Part shown: positions 46,537-56,523 of the stretch, in pieces
Position numbering within the stretch: the stretch's first letter is position 1
Layout: every line of letters starts with the position of its first letter
Source of the DNA: Closterium sp. NIES-65
Taxonomy: Eukaryota > Streptophyta > Zygnematophyceae > Desmidiales > Closteriaceae
Reading direction: 5' to 3'
Assembly: GCA_948144175.1 (NCBI GenBank)
Contig: CANXME010002420.1
Coordinates: 694,001-758,000, forward strand
DNA: 64,000 bases
Notes under the pieces: generated by a model
The model's database searches: none
What the model was told of the DNA's origin: nothing
The model's input: the letters and a program-made list of their open reading frames with translations, nothing else
Program-made: the position numbers and the translations under genes

Positions 46537-48005
46537 ATGGGCTCCGCTATGGAGGCCCGTCGCCTCCGTTTCGATGCGGAGGGACGCCCAATCGAGTTCG
46601 GTGCCTGGCAGTGCCAGACCATACGCTTCCTCACCAGCCAGCGACAGGACGGCGCCAATCTGTGGGCTCACGCGTCTGGTCCCCTACAGGCCCCCCCGTC
46701 CCCCGCCGCCCTACCGACCACCCCGGAGCCAACCCCTACGGCCCAGACGGACTACGACCGTCGGGTCCTGGCCAGGGATGTGTGGCTCTCGCGTGACGCA
46801 GCCGCCGCTCTCACTCTTTCGGAGCTTCTCCCCCCGACTGAGGCCGCCCACTTTGACCAGGTGGAGACTGCACAGGGGGTTTGGGAGGCTATTGTTGCTC
46901 GCTACTCCACCCCCTCTTCTGCCTCCCCCAGTCGCCTCCTCATGCCGTTTGTGTTTCCCGACCTAGGCTCGTTTGCGATTGTTTCCGATCTAGTGACTCA
47001 CCTCCGCTCACTTGACGCTGGTTTCCGCGCTGCCTGTACCGACGCACAGCTTCTAGTTGCTCCCCCCCCCATGTGGCTCACTGTTCACTGGTTAGTCACC
47101 CGCCTCCCTGACCGCCTTGCCACTGCCCACGACGTGCTTCTTCAGAAGCACCCCACTGAGCTCACTATCGACCTCCTAGCGACTGCTCTAGGGACCATCG
47201 AGAGCAGTCTCCTCATCGTTGCCTCCGCCACTGATGCGGTGGCCCCCCGTCTCTTTGCGGGGTGTGCCGCCCCTCAGCTTCCCACTTTCACCACTACCCG
47301 CGCCTCTGCTGCTATGTCGGTCTCTGAGGACACTGCTGCCGTTTCTGCCGCAGACTGGCAGAAACGGGGCAAGAGCGACAAGAAGGGCGGGAAGGGGGGG
47401 GGGGTGGGGGCGGAGGCGGCGGCGGTGGAGGGGGCGGTGGAGGAGGCGGTGGAGGTGGGAGTGGCGGGGTTGGAGGTGGCAGCGGCGGCGGTGGTGCACC
47501 GGGAGGAGGGGGCCCTGGAGCGGGCGCCGGACAGTCGGGGCCTCCCACTGGTGGAGGCCCACAGCAGCAGCAGGCACAGCGGTACCCACAGCACCACCCG
47601 CCACAGCAGGGACAGCAGCAGCAGCAGGGACCGCAGCAGCAGCAGGCACCCCAGCAGTGGGGGTCCCCGCTGCAGTGGGGTCCGCAGCAGCACTGGGGTC
47701 CCCCGTTGTAGTGGGGTTTGGGCGGCCCTGGGAGCACCAGTCACAGCAGCAGTACTTCCAGCTGGGCCCCTCGCCCCCCTCGCCATGAGGCTGGCCCGTG
47801 CACCCACTGGTGCGTCACCGGGCTGGGGAGCCCCTGTCTCTGTGGTCGCGACGACCATTCTGCCGCGCGGTGCTTCCGCCGCCTCGACGACCTCTACCGG
47901 GCTCGTTGGGGCCCTCTGGCGGTCGCGCCTCGCTGGTCTCGTCTGTTAGCCCGCAAGATTGATGTCTTTGATTTGTCCATGGACGATGCGCGTCAGCATG
48001 CTTTG
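46537..48005 (+). pseudogene. Gag of element H
   Basis: Starts MGSAMEARRLRFDAEGRPIEFGAW. The capsid-like domain is readable to KRGKSDKKGGKG (~47395), where a G-run shifts the frame. The Gly/Gln-rich segment continues in another frame to TAG near 47709. The finger CVTGLGSPCLCGRDDHSAAR-C, then FRRLDDLYRARW, lies in 47718-48005, which reads into MITE copy 2 after RQHALY. Confidence 0.8.
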
Positions 48006-48007
48006 TA

Positions 48008-48585
48008 CCGTATTCTCCCGGACAAAACACCCCCCCAGGATTGAGCACTCTCGTGTAGCTTGTGCGGGGTGGGTGCTATGGGCGACCTCGTTTCTACTAT
48101 ACCCCCCTTTTTGGCTGATTTTTTATATCACCCCCCTTTCTTACGGATTCTTTACTATATTTGTCAACGAGTAGGTGCAATTACGGGATTCCCTCCCTCG
48201 ATGAAATCAATTCGAATCAGCCGAGATTCCCCCCCACCCTCCTTCGATGAATTCAATTCGAATCTGCCGAGATTCCCCCCCGCCCACCATCTCGCTATCG
48301 CCACGTGCTGGCGAATCTTGCATTGCAAGTGGCCAGACAGGTGGCACATGGCATTTCCGAGGGGGGGATGACGTTTGCATCGAAACTGACATTCGCGCCT
48401 CAACATGTGATGTTAAAACGCCCTTGGAAACACTCAGCTTGTCTAATAAAAAAAAACTCTTACAGTAAAATATACCATATATATGCACCCGGGTATTATG
48501 TAGTTTTTTCCTATGAGAAGACACCCCCCTTTTTTTTCCTGTATTTTTAGATATACCCTAGGGTGTTTTGTCCGGGAGAATACGG
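48008..48585. mobile_element. MITE copy 2 (TA target duplication) in H gag
   Basis: 578 bp. The first and last 25 bp are perfect inverted repeats (CCGTATTCTCCCGGACAAAA + CACCC). TA at 48006-48007 and 48586-48587. Excision with one TA rejoins RQHALY to VDADLNADDS in frame. Opposite orientation to copy 1. Confidence 0.88.
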
Positions 48586-48587
48586 TA

Positions 48588-49825
48588 TGTTGACGCTGAC
48601 TTAAATGCTGATGATTCTGTGTGCTCGCGTGTTCATAGATTAGCCTGCTTGCCTCCTGCTAGTGTAGCCTTGTGCCTGTCTAGCTTAGGTACTTGTGTTG
48701 CTGCTCTAGGTGCTTGTGTAGCGACTGGGTCAGGTGACCCGCCGGCTGAGGCCTCTCTATCGTTCACGCTGGACTCGGGCACGTCTCAGTGCTTCTTCCG
48801 CGACCACAAGACCCTTACACCACTCCTCACACCTGTGTCGGTGGCTCTGGCTAATCCTACCTCTGGACCAGCAGTTGCGCGCTCCACCACCCTCCCGTGC
48901 TCTGTGGTCCCCTCTGATGTCCTGCGCGGCCTCCACATCCCCTCGTTCACTCGGAACTTGGTGGGTGTTGGATACCTCCAGGACAGGGGGATCACGGTTA
49001 CCTTCGTGGGGGGTGGGCGGACTGCAGTCTGTACAGACGCTACCTCAGGTGCTGTTCTGGCAACGTTCACCAGGGAGCCCTGCTCCGGTCTCTACGTTCT
49101 CCACACCGAGTGCTCCCCGGTCGCGTCCTCCCCTCAGGTCGTTGCGTCCCCTCCAGCCCAGGTCCCCAGTCCAGTTGCTGTGTCTAGCCAGGTAGTAGTG
49201 TCCGGTCCGGTCGTTGTGCCCAGTCCAATCGCCGCGTCTTGCTCCTGTCGCTCTCTCACCCACCGCACCGTCCTGTGGCACCACCGCCTTGGCCACCCGT
49301 CGCTCCCTTGCCAACGTGGCATGCTCAGTAAGGGACTTGTCTCAGGTCTCCCACGCACCTTCCCGTCGCTCCCTCTCTCGCTTGCCCCTCCTTGCTCACC
49401 GTGCGTCGCCGGTCGCTTACGCGCCACTCCCCACTCCTCCTCACTTCGTCCGGCCACCGCTCCCTTCGAGACTCTCCACTTGGACGTCTCGGGCCCTGCC
49501 CCGACGCAGGGGTCTGGGAGGGAGCGTTACTTTCTGGTGGTCGTTGACGACTTCTCCAGGTACACCACAGTGTTCCCTCTTGCGAAGAAGTCCGAGGTGA
49601 CTGCTACGCTGATCTGGTGGCTTCTAGCCACTGTTGGCACTCGGCGGATTCTGCGGCGAACAGGGCATCACCCAGTCTTGGACGCTGCTAGAGTCCCCAC
49701 AGCAGAATGGGGTTGCTGAGCGCCGCATAGACTTGGTCATGGACATCGCCCGCACGTCCATGATCCATGCCCGTGCGCCCCATTTTCCTGGCCCCACGCG
49801 GTTCGCTACGCCGCACACCAGCTGA
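48588..49825 (+). pseudogene. Protease and integrase of element H
   Basis: VDADLNADDSVCSRVHRL, LGTCVAALGACVATG, protease FTLDSGTSQCFFRDH, pre-integrase WHHRLGHPSLPCQRG with CSPCVAG, and integrase LHLDVSGPAP and VVDDFSRYTTVFPL. A deletion near 49640 joins LLATVGTRR to FCGEQGITQSW and removes the HSDRGGEF motif with the second catalytic Asp. NGVAERR follows in a different frame (49634-49825). Confidence 0.83.
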
Positions 49826-51608
49826 ACCTCCAGCCGCGTGTCTCGCGGCCCGAGGTTTCACCGACCAGTCTTTGGACTGGTTCCCCTGGTGTCAGGTCGG
49901 CCTTTCGAGTCTGGGGCTGCCTTGCACTTGTTCGCGACACCTCCGCGGACAAGCTCTTGGCACGCGCCGTCCCCTGTGTCTTCCTTGGTTTCCCACTGGA
50001 CTCTGCCGACTTGTCCTTTTACCACCCTCCCCTCCACCAGTTCCTAGACTCCCGTGACGTGCGGTTTGACAAGTCCGTGTCCTACTACACCCGGTACCCC
50101 TGTCGAGGTCTCCCGGTACCCCCTCCCCCTCTTTTCCTCGCACCCTCTCCTCCTGCTCCCGCTCCTCCGGTACCCCCGCCCCCCCTGGTCCTGCCCCGTC
50201 TGGTGTGTCCCACGTTACCCCTCTACCCTCGGTCGCGCGTCAGGTAGCGTCTCCCTCCCCACAGTCCTCCTCACAGTCCCCTCAGCAGCCTTTGGCACTT
50301 CCGCGACAGGTTACTGTGGACTCGGTTGGTGTTGGGGCTGGAGGTGCAGCCACTGGCGGTGCTAGGTCTGGGGGCACTCGGTCGCGGGGTGCTGGCGCAG
50401 GTGGCGCTAGCTCTTGGGGTGCTGGAGCTGGAGGTGCTGGCGCAGGTGGCGCTAGCTCTAGGGGTGCTGGAGCTGGAGGTGCTGGCGCAGGCGGCGCTAG
50501 CTCTGGGGGTGCTGGAGCTGGAGGTGCTGGCACTGGTGGTGCTAATTCTGGGGGTGCTGGAGTTGGAGGTCCTGGCACTGGAGGTGCTGGTTCTGGGGGT
50601 GTTGAGTCTGAGGAGTCTGACCCTGGTTCTGTGGAGTCCACTCCGCCTCCCCACCGCCACGACACACGACTCCAGACCGCCCGCCGACATAAGCGTGAGG
50701 AGTAGGAGCAGTTGGAGAGGGAGCGGCAGGAGCTGCAGGTGCTGGACCTTCTGGAGCAGCAGCGGCAGCAGCAGCAGCAGCAGCAGCAGCCGCCACCGCA
50801 GCTTCCTCTGGAGCCGCAGTTGTTCCCACCAGTGAGTGGCCTGCGGGCCCTTGGCTTTTCCTCCTCTCCTCCTGTCCACTCCCAGTCTCCTCCTGTGTTT
50901 GTTCCTCCGTTGCCTCCTCCTGACGACCGTCCGGCGGTCTGGTCTTCTCCTCCTCCCCAGTCTCCTCCTCCTTCGGTCCGTCGCGTCTTGGTCACTCATT
51001 GTCCTCCGCGTGCTCGTCACTCGTCTCCTATTACTGACCTCCACACTGCCCTCCTTTGTACGTCTCGTCGTCGTTCTCCTTCTCCTGTGTCCGTTCTCCC
51101 GTCTCCTCCTCCGTCCTCTCTCCCAACCCTCCCCACTCCTATCACTGACTACTACCGCACTGTTCGTCCTGTTGCCGCACGTGTCCTCGCCACTCTTGTC
51201 ACCGACTCTCGTTTCCCTCAGTCGTCGGTCTCTGCTCTCACTGCCGCTGTCGCTGAGTTTGCTACCGCCAGCCGCCTTGACTACGCCACCCGTGTGGTGC
51301 CAGCTCCTCCCTGCCATCCTATGTCCGTCGGGGGTGAGTTTGCCCTTGGCTGTGACGTCCTAGAGGACAGAGAGTCTGAGCTGGAGTACTGGGCAGCCGC
51401 TTCTCCCTCTGTGTGTGCCATGCTGCTCTCCCCTGAGGGAGACCCCGACGCCCTTGACATACCGACTCCTCGCACTTACCGCGAGGCAGTGTCAGGGGCG
51501 TGGGCCTCTCAGTGGAAAGCGGCTATGGACTCAGAGTTGGCGTCTTAGAGATCCACAGGCACCTACGTCGGCGCAGTTCCCCCTCCCAGGGCGAACATAG
51601 TCGATGGC
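49826..51608 (+). pseudogene. Integrase C-terminus and IN-RT linker of element H
   Basis: FLGFPLDSADLSFYHPP (integrase C-terminal region), then [24 protein letters not shown] repeats (50300-50620), TAG at 50703-50705, a coiled-coil-like [19 protein letters not shown] with poly-Gln, a Pro/Ser-rich stretch and the pre-RT segment to TAG at 51546-51548 (LAS-stop-RSTGTYV). All stops are in one frame. Confidence 0.75.
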
Positions 51609-53026
51609 ATGTGGCTCTTCAAGGTGAAGCGGCCGCCTGGAGCACCGCCGGTGTTCAAGGCGCGCTACATGGCTAGGGGCTTCAGTCAGCGTGAGGAAGT
51701 TGACTTCTTCCAGACCTTCGCCCCGACCCCGAAGATGACTACTCTTCGGGTGTTACTCCACATAGCAGCGCAGCGAGACTACGAGCTGCACTTCCTCGAC
51801 TTCTCCACTGCGTTCCTCCAGGGCCGACTGCACGAGGAGATCTGGCTGCGCCGTCCTCCTGGCTTCACTGACACCTTCCCACCTGGGACCCAGTGGAGCC
51901 TGAGGCGACCAATCTACGGTCTCCGCCAGTCGCCCCGTGAGTGGCACGACACTCTTCGCTCCACACTTCGTGACCTTGGGTTCAGCCCGTCCTCCGCCGA
52001 CCCGTCGCTGTTTGTTCGAGCGGGTTATACTCCTGTCTTTGTTCTTGTCTACGTCGACGACTTGGTCTTTGCTACAGCAGACAGGGCAGCCCTGGCTCAG
52101 GTGAAGTTCGAAGTGCAGAAGAGACACAATGCACTGACCTGGGTGAGCTGCAGCGTTACCTTGGCTTGCAGATCACCCGGGACAGAGCCGCTCGCACCAT
52201 CACACTGACGCAGTCACACATAGTGCAGCAGGTTCTTCGGCGGTTCGACTTCCAGTTCTCCACCACACAGCCCACTCCTCTTGCTGTTGACCACAGACTC
52301 ACTGGCCCCTTTCCCGACGAGCCTTTTGAGTCCAGTGGTCCCTGCGCAGAGCTGGTGGGCTGCCTCATGTACCTGATGACTTGTACTCGGCCGGACCTCG
52401 CCTTTTCCCTCAGCGTCCTCTCTCGCTTTGTTGCGACTGGGAGACACCGTCCTGTCCACTGGACAGCTGCTGTGAGGGTGGCGAAGTACCTCGCGACTAC
52501 ATCAGGCATGGGGCTTGTGCTTGGAGGGACTCAGCCAGTGGCGTTGACTGGTCACTGCGACTCTTCCTACGCTGACGACGTGAAGACTCAGCGTTCGACT
52601 CAGGGATACTGCTTCAGTCTGGGAGCTGGTGCTGTGTCGTGGAGGTGTACTCGATCGTCGTCTGTGGCTACTTCTAGTGCATAGGCAGAGATCTACGCTG
52701 GTGCCATGGTGGCACAGGAGCTTCGTTGGTTGACCTTCTTGCTCACCGAGCTTGGTGAGCGGCCTCGCTCTGCACCGACCTTGTACGCTAACAATAAGGC
52801 CATGATCCTCCTATGTCGAGAGCCTCGACAGGAGAGCAGAGTGAAGCATATTGACGTGAGGTACTTCCTTCTGCGAGAGCTGGAGCGATGCGGCCAGGCA
52901 CGCCGGGACTTTGTGGCCTCAGAGGCCAACACTGCAGACGTCTTCATTAAGGCCTTGGCGCTTGGTGATCACCACAGGTTCTGTGTGCAGTTGGGGCTTG
53001 TTGAGGTAGGCCCCCGGTTGCTGTAG
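51609..53026 (+). pseudogene. RT and RNase H of element H
   Basis: RT with YMARGFSQREEVDFFQTFAP and YVDDLVFATADRAAL. A small deletion in AGAGACACAATGCACTGACC (~52125) shifts the frame; the rest continues as MQITRDRAARTITLTQSH, DSSYADDVKTQRSTQGY, TAG at 52682-52684 where relatives have CEAEIYA, and YANNKAMILLCREPR to 53026. Confidence 0.85.
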
Positions 53027-53228
53027 TCTTGTTGCTTGCTCTGCTTGATGTGTTTTCCTATTTATATCCTAGTGAACTCTTGAACTGGCCTTGTGGCCGC
53101 TTGCTTGTGCTCGGAATGTGTGTGGTGTCCTTGAGATCCACCCTGAGCTTGTCTTGCCTTGACTGGTCTTGTGACCGTTTTTTTTCACCTTGCTTGCCCT
53201 GGTGTCCCTCACTTAGCCTATGGGGGTG
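53027..53228 (+). other. 3' non-coding block of element H with hairpins and PPT
   Basis: GGCCTTGTGGCC at 53097-53108, GGTCTTGTGACC at 53165-53176, PPT CCTATGGGGGTG at 53217-53228. Confidence 0.7.
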
Positions 53229-53332
53229 TGTCAAATGTTAATGTTATTATAGGCTGCAGTGAGGCACTCCCTAGAGGGTACAACATTTGTAGGACTCCTA
53301 TTTGTATGCTTGCAAACCCTAATCCCAATCAT
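53229..53332 (+). repeat. 3' LTR of element H (end replaced)
   Basis: Matches the 5' LTR for ~104 bp through CCCTAATCCCAATCATT. It then continues as TGACTCCCAAGTTCCC, the host flank sequence, instead of CCGTTGGATGTAGATTCTG. Confidence 0.82.
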
Positions 53333-53365
53333 TGACTCCCAAGTTCCCAACACAGTGTTGGCTCT

Positions 53366-54127
53366 CTAAGAACACTTCATGGGCACTTCAACGACACTTC
53401 AAGAGCACTTCCAGAGGCGCTTCAAAGGCGCTTCAGGGGTACCCAATGCGCTTCAGGGGTACCCAATGCGCTTCAGGGGTACCCAATGCGCTTCAGGGGC
53501 ACTCAAAGGGCTTCAGGGGCACTCAAAGGGCTTCAGGGGCACTCAAAGGGTTCTGCAGCGGATCCCAGCACACCAGTGGCACTCCAGAGGCTCTGCAGCA
53601 GACCAGGCAAGAATCAACCATCAGTGTACAACTCCATCCATAGAATTACACCATGGAGAGGGGAGAGCAGGAGGAGCGGGGGGAGCAGGACGAGTGGGAG
53701 AGGGCGGAAAGGAGAGGGAGGAGGGGGGAAAGGAGCAGAAGTGGGCAGAAAGGAGAGGAAGAGGGCTGAAATGAGAGGGAGAGAGGAACGGAAGACGGGG
53801 TACAAGGGAGAAAGCAGGCAAACAGGGAGATGGAGGTAAGGGGCAGAGGGCGGCAATGTGGGAAGGAAAGAGAGAAAGCAGGGGGCGGAGAGTGGGTGAG
53901 GGGATACACTTAAAAAGCGAGGGCTTACAGAGGGGAGGAGAGGTTACTCGCTACTGCGGCGAGCAATGACCGTAGACGCCACGGTAGCCCTGGGCGCACT
54001 GGCATGCCACCCCACTAAAGGCGACGTTCTTGGGGAGGCTATTGGGGAGGCTTACACGCCACGGTACTTGCCCAGGGCGCACAGCAAGACGAAAGGCTAT
54101 TGGGGAGACTTACAAGTGAGAGGCAGG
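53366..54127 (-). repeat. 3' region of G3: 20-bp array and polypyrimidine tract
   Basis: A 20-bp array, CTTCAGGGGTACCCAATGCG and a CTTCAGGGGCACTCAAAGGG variant, at ~53430-53550. On the G3 sense strand, GGTCTGCTGCAG-AGCCTCTGGAGTG (~53610-53585) matches the last-exon unit of G1 and G2. 53640-53940 is C/T-rich in sense, like 39485-40139 in G2, and begins at the shared GTAAGCCCTCGCTTT. Confidence 0.65.
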
Positions 54128-55688
54128 CTACTTGGGCTTGCACTGGCCGTAGACGTCATGGTAGCCCTGGGCGCACTGGCAGCCCACCTCCTGGCTGTCC
54201 TTTGTCTTGATGCACGTGGAGTTCTTCGGACACTTGGCCTTCCGACAGATGTTGTCTGCCGCACAGAGGGGCATGGGATGAGAGGCATGGGGGGAGAAGT
54301 ATGGGGTGAGAGGCGTCAGGGAGAGGCCTTGGGGGGGAAAGAGCACATGAGTGGCAGCAGAAAGTGCATGTATGGCAGAAAGTGCATGTATGGCTGAAAG
54401 TGCATGTATGGCTGAAAGTGCATGTATGGCAGAAAGTGCATGTATGGCTGAAAGTGCATGTATGGCTGAAAGTGCATGTATGGCTGAAAGTGCATGTATG
54501 GCTGAAAGTGCATGTATGGCTGAAAGTGCATGTATGGCTGAAAGTGCATGTATGGCTGAAAGTGCATGTATGGCAGAAAGTGAACCAGGGCTCAGATAAC
54601 AGCAGCAGCAGCATGGTTGCAGCAGCAGCATGGTTGAAGCAGGGGACGCACCGAGAACGCAGCGGATGGACTTCACTGATGCGCCCATCTTGAACGTACT
54701 GCACAGGAAGGGGGGCGCATGGCATGGGGAACGATTGCGACGGAATTGAGGAACGGATGGGGGGAAAGCAAGGGTGCGTGGGGAAGCGGCATGCGACTAA
54801 GACGTGCAGAGGCGAGCAAAGGAGAAACAAAGGAGTGCACGTCAGAATAAATAAATGCATCCTCCGGACTACTCACCCCCGGAGTGCTCACCTCATGTAT
54901 CCCGTGTTATTATCCTCACCTCATGTACCCCGGGAGTCCTCACCTCATGTACCGCGTGTTTTCCTATTTTGCCGCGGGTGCCCCCGAGCAGTCGGGCGAC
55001 GCGAACAGCTGCACCGCGTTGCACATAGTGCGCTCCGAAAACACGTCCCACCACACCAGCACATCCGCCTTTCCACCCGCGATTTCAGGCGCGGTCACGC
55101 AACGGTTTTGGTCGAAGTAGACAGGCTCGGGTTGAGCGAGCGAGCCGGCGAGCACCACCGTTCCCACTCGCACCTCCGCAGGAACCACGTCGGAGGCAGC
55201 AGCGGCATTTGCTCCCATCGCTGCGAGGATGGCGGACGGAGAAGGGCGAAGACAGAACGAGAAGGGCAGTGTCAGAACGGGAAGCGCAAAGGTTAGAGCG
55301 GGAAGTGCAAAACTCAGCCACGGATGGCTCGCGAAAGTGTACGAATGCTTCGCGAAAGTGTACGGATGGCTCGCGAAAGTGTACGGATGGCTCGCGAAAG
55401 TGTACGGATGGCTCCCGTAAGTGTACGGAATGAGCGTGACGTGGGGACTGAATCGCGGATCCTGTTTACTCCTCCACACGAGCATCGGTGACGCATTCCG
55501 TGGCGCTGAGACGCTGAGGACTGGATCGTGCATGCCCTGAACTCCACACGAGCAGAATCATGCGGAGGAGGCGTAAACGCCTGCGGGCGTACACGAGAAA
55601 GGTTGGAAGGGAGAGTGGAAGGCTGAGAAGTACCGAGGAGGATGGCGACGACAACCCACGCGGCTGCTGCGGCCTTGGAATGTCCCAT
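54128..55688 (-). pseudogene. G3: secreted EGF-like protein gene with one in-frame stop
   Basis: Paralogue of G2 on the minus strand, with four exons whose phases all match: exon 1 55634-55688 (MGHSKAAAAAWVVVAILL); exon 2 54944-55220 (AMGANAAAASDVVPAEVRVG, then AGSLAQPEPVYFDQNRCV, VLVWWDVFSERTMCNAVQLF, SPDCSGAPAAK); exon 3 54652-54698 (TFKMGASVKSIRCVL); exon 4 54128-54255 (CRKAKCPKNSTC, VGCQCAQGY, YGQCKPK, stop). The last exon is a six-Cys EGF-like module (C-x4-C-x5-C-x10-C-x-C-x10-C). Exon 2 has TAG at 54964-54966 where G2 has TAC, so the copy is either a pseudogene or spliced differently. A further Met lies three codons upstream. The TRIM lies ~35 bp upstream of the ATG. Confidence 0.65.
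54352..54592. repeat. 18-bp tandem array in G3 intron 3
   Basis: About 13 units of AAAGTGCATGTATGGCTG (or GCAG) between exons 3 and 4 of G3. Confidence 0.92.
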
Positions 55689-55722
55689 CTGAGTCATGCT
55701 GACGTGGACTGAAAGTGGTCGC

Positions 55723-56112
55723 TATAACACCTCGCTACCCACTGGGTCAAAACGAGGGTGTTATTTGGCGCAGCGGAATGCCCATAACACTTAGCCCACA
55801 GGCGTTACACTCGTCCCCCCCTGGTGTCAACGTCCTCGTTGACGAACTTCAGGGAGTCGGCCCCCGCAGGGACCTGTTCGCTGTGCTCCAAGCAGCGACT
55901 TCGCTGGTGGACCAGGCCAGCGGAGGATCGTTCGCTGGGTTCAATCAGGTTACCACATTCAAGTTCTCGCCACATGCAGAAAATATGGATCAGCCAGGAA
56001 TTTGAACCCTAGGCTCTGATTCCAGTATAACACCTCGCTACCCACTGAGTCAAAACGAGGGTGTAATTTGGCGCAGAGGAATGCCCATAACACTTAGCCC
56101 ACAGGCGTTACA
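55723..56112 (-). mobile_element. TRIM (terminal-repeat retrotransposon in miniature)
   Basis: 390 bp with two 87-bp terminal repeats (55723-55809 and 56026-56112), TATAACACCTCGCTACCCAC ... AGGCGTTACA on the plus strand. GTCGC flanks both sides (55718-55722, 56113-56117). On the minus strand the right repeat is followed after one base by TGGAATCAGAGCC (PBS, 56012-56024). The left repeat is preceded by the purine tract CAGGGGGGGACGAG (55810-55823). The 216-bp interior has no gag or pol. These are the defining features of a TRIM; it must be moved by enzymes from elsewhere. Confidence 0.85.
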
Positions 56113-56178
56113 GTCGCACAGCTGATTGGTGCTCGGGTCGGAAGTGGATTATAGTTCGGTAGCGACCGGTGAGTAGGT

Positions 56179-56311
56179 TGAGAAGATTTGAACGAGAATG
56201 AAAATGACTATGAACGAAGTGAGTACAAATAGGAAACCCTAATTGGGTTGTACCCCCTATGGGATACCCCACTATAGCCTACACAAATAAGTAAGCTATA
56301 ATGTTCTGACA
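56179..56311 (-). repeat. 3' LTR of element E
   Basis: On the plus strand TGAGAAGATTTGAACG ... TATAATGTTCTGACA. Confidence 0.9.
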
Positions 56312-56523
56312 CACCCCCATAGGCAAAGTCGGGGAGAACAAGGGGTCACAAGACCAGTCAAGCAAAGCAAAGCAAAGCTCAGGGTGGATCACAAAGTCAC
56401 CACACATTCCGAGCACAAGTTCAAAGGCCACAAGGCCAGTTCACATGCAAGATCATATATAGAGATATACAAGAGTCAAGCAAGCAAGAGCAAGAGTATA
56501 TATAGGTGAAGGTACACGGAAAG
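56312..56523 (-). other. 3' non-coding block of element E with hairpins and PPT
   Basis: PPT complement of 56312-56324. GGTCACAAGACC at 56344-56355 and GGCCACAAGGCC at 56426-56437. Confidence 0.7.

Larger units (their letters stand above)
45326..53332 (+). mobile_element. Copia LTR retrotransposon H, dead
   Basis: 5' LTR 45326-45452 and 3' LTR 53229-~53332 share TGTCAAATGTTAATGTTATT onward. The 3' LTR lacks its last ~24 bp, which are replaced by a copy of the 5' flank. C-rich leader, gag, MITE copy 2, PR, damaged IN, linker, RT and RNase H, hairpin block and PPT are all recognisable but contain several stops and frameshifts. Confidence 0.9.

Noticed and set aside
47999..48044. RILPDKTPP as a C-terminal extension of Gag in H and G
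   Set aside because: These residues are the translated terminal inverted repeat of the MITE, present in both elements because both MITE ends read the same.
53614..53909. Pro/Ser/Leu-rich minus-strand frames
   Set aside because: Low-complexity pyrimidine tract corresponding to the last intron of the G2/G3 family, open in three frames.
54316..54599. MHFQPYMHFQPY / ACMAES repeat peptides
   Set aside because: Read-through of an 18-bp tandem array lying in the intron between exons 3 and 4 of G3; exon phases and the G2 comparison place it outside the coding sequence.
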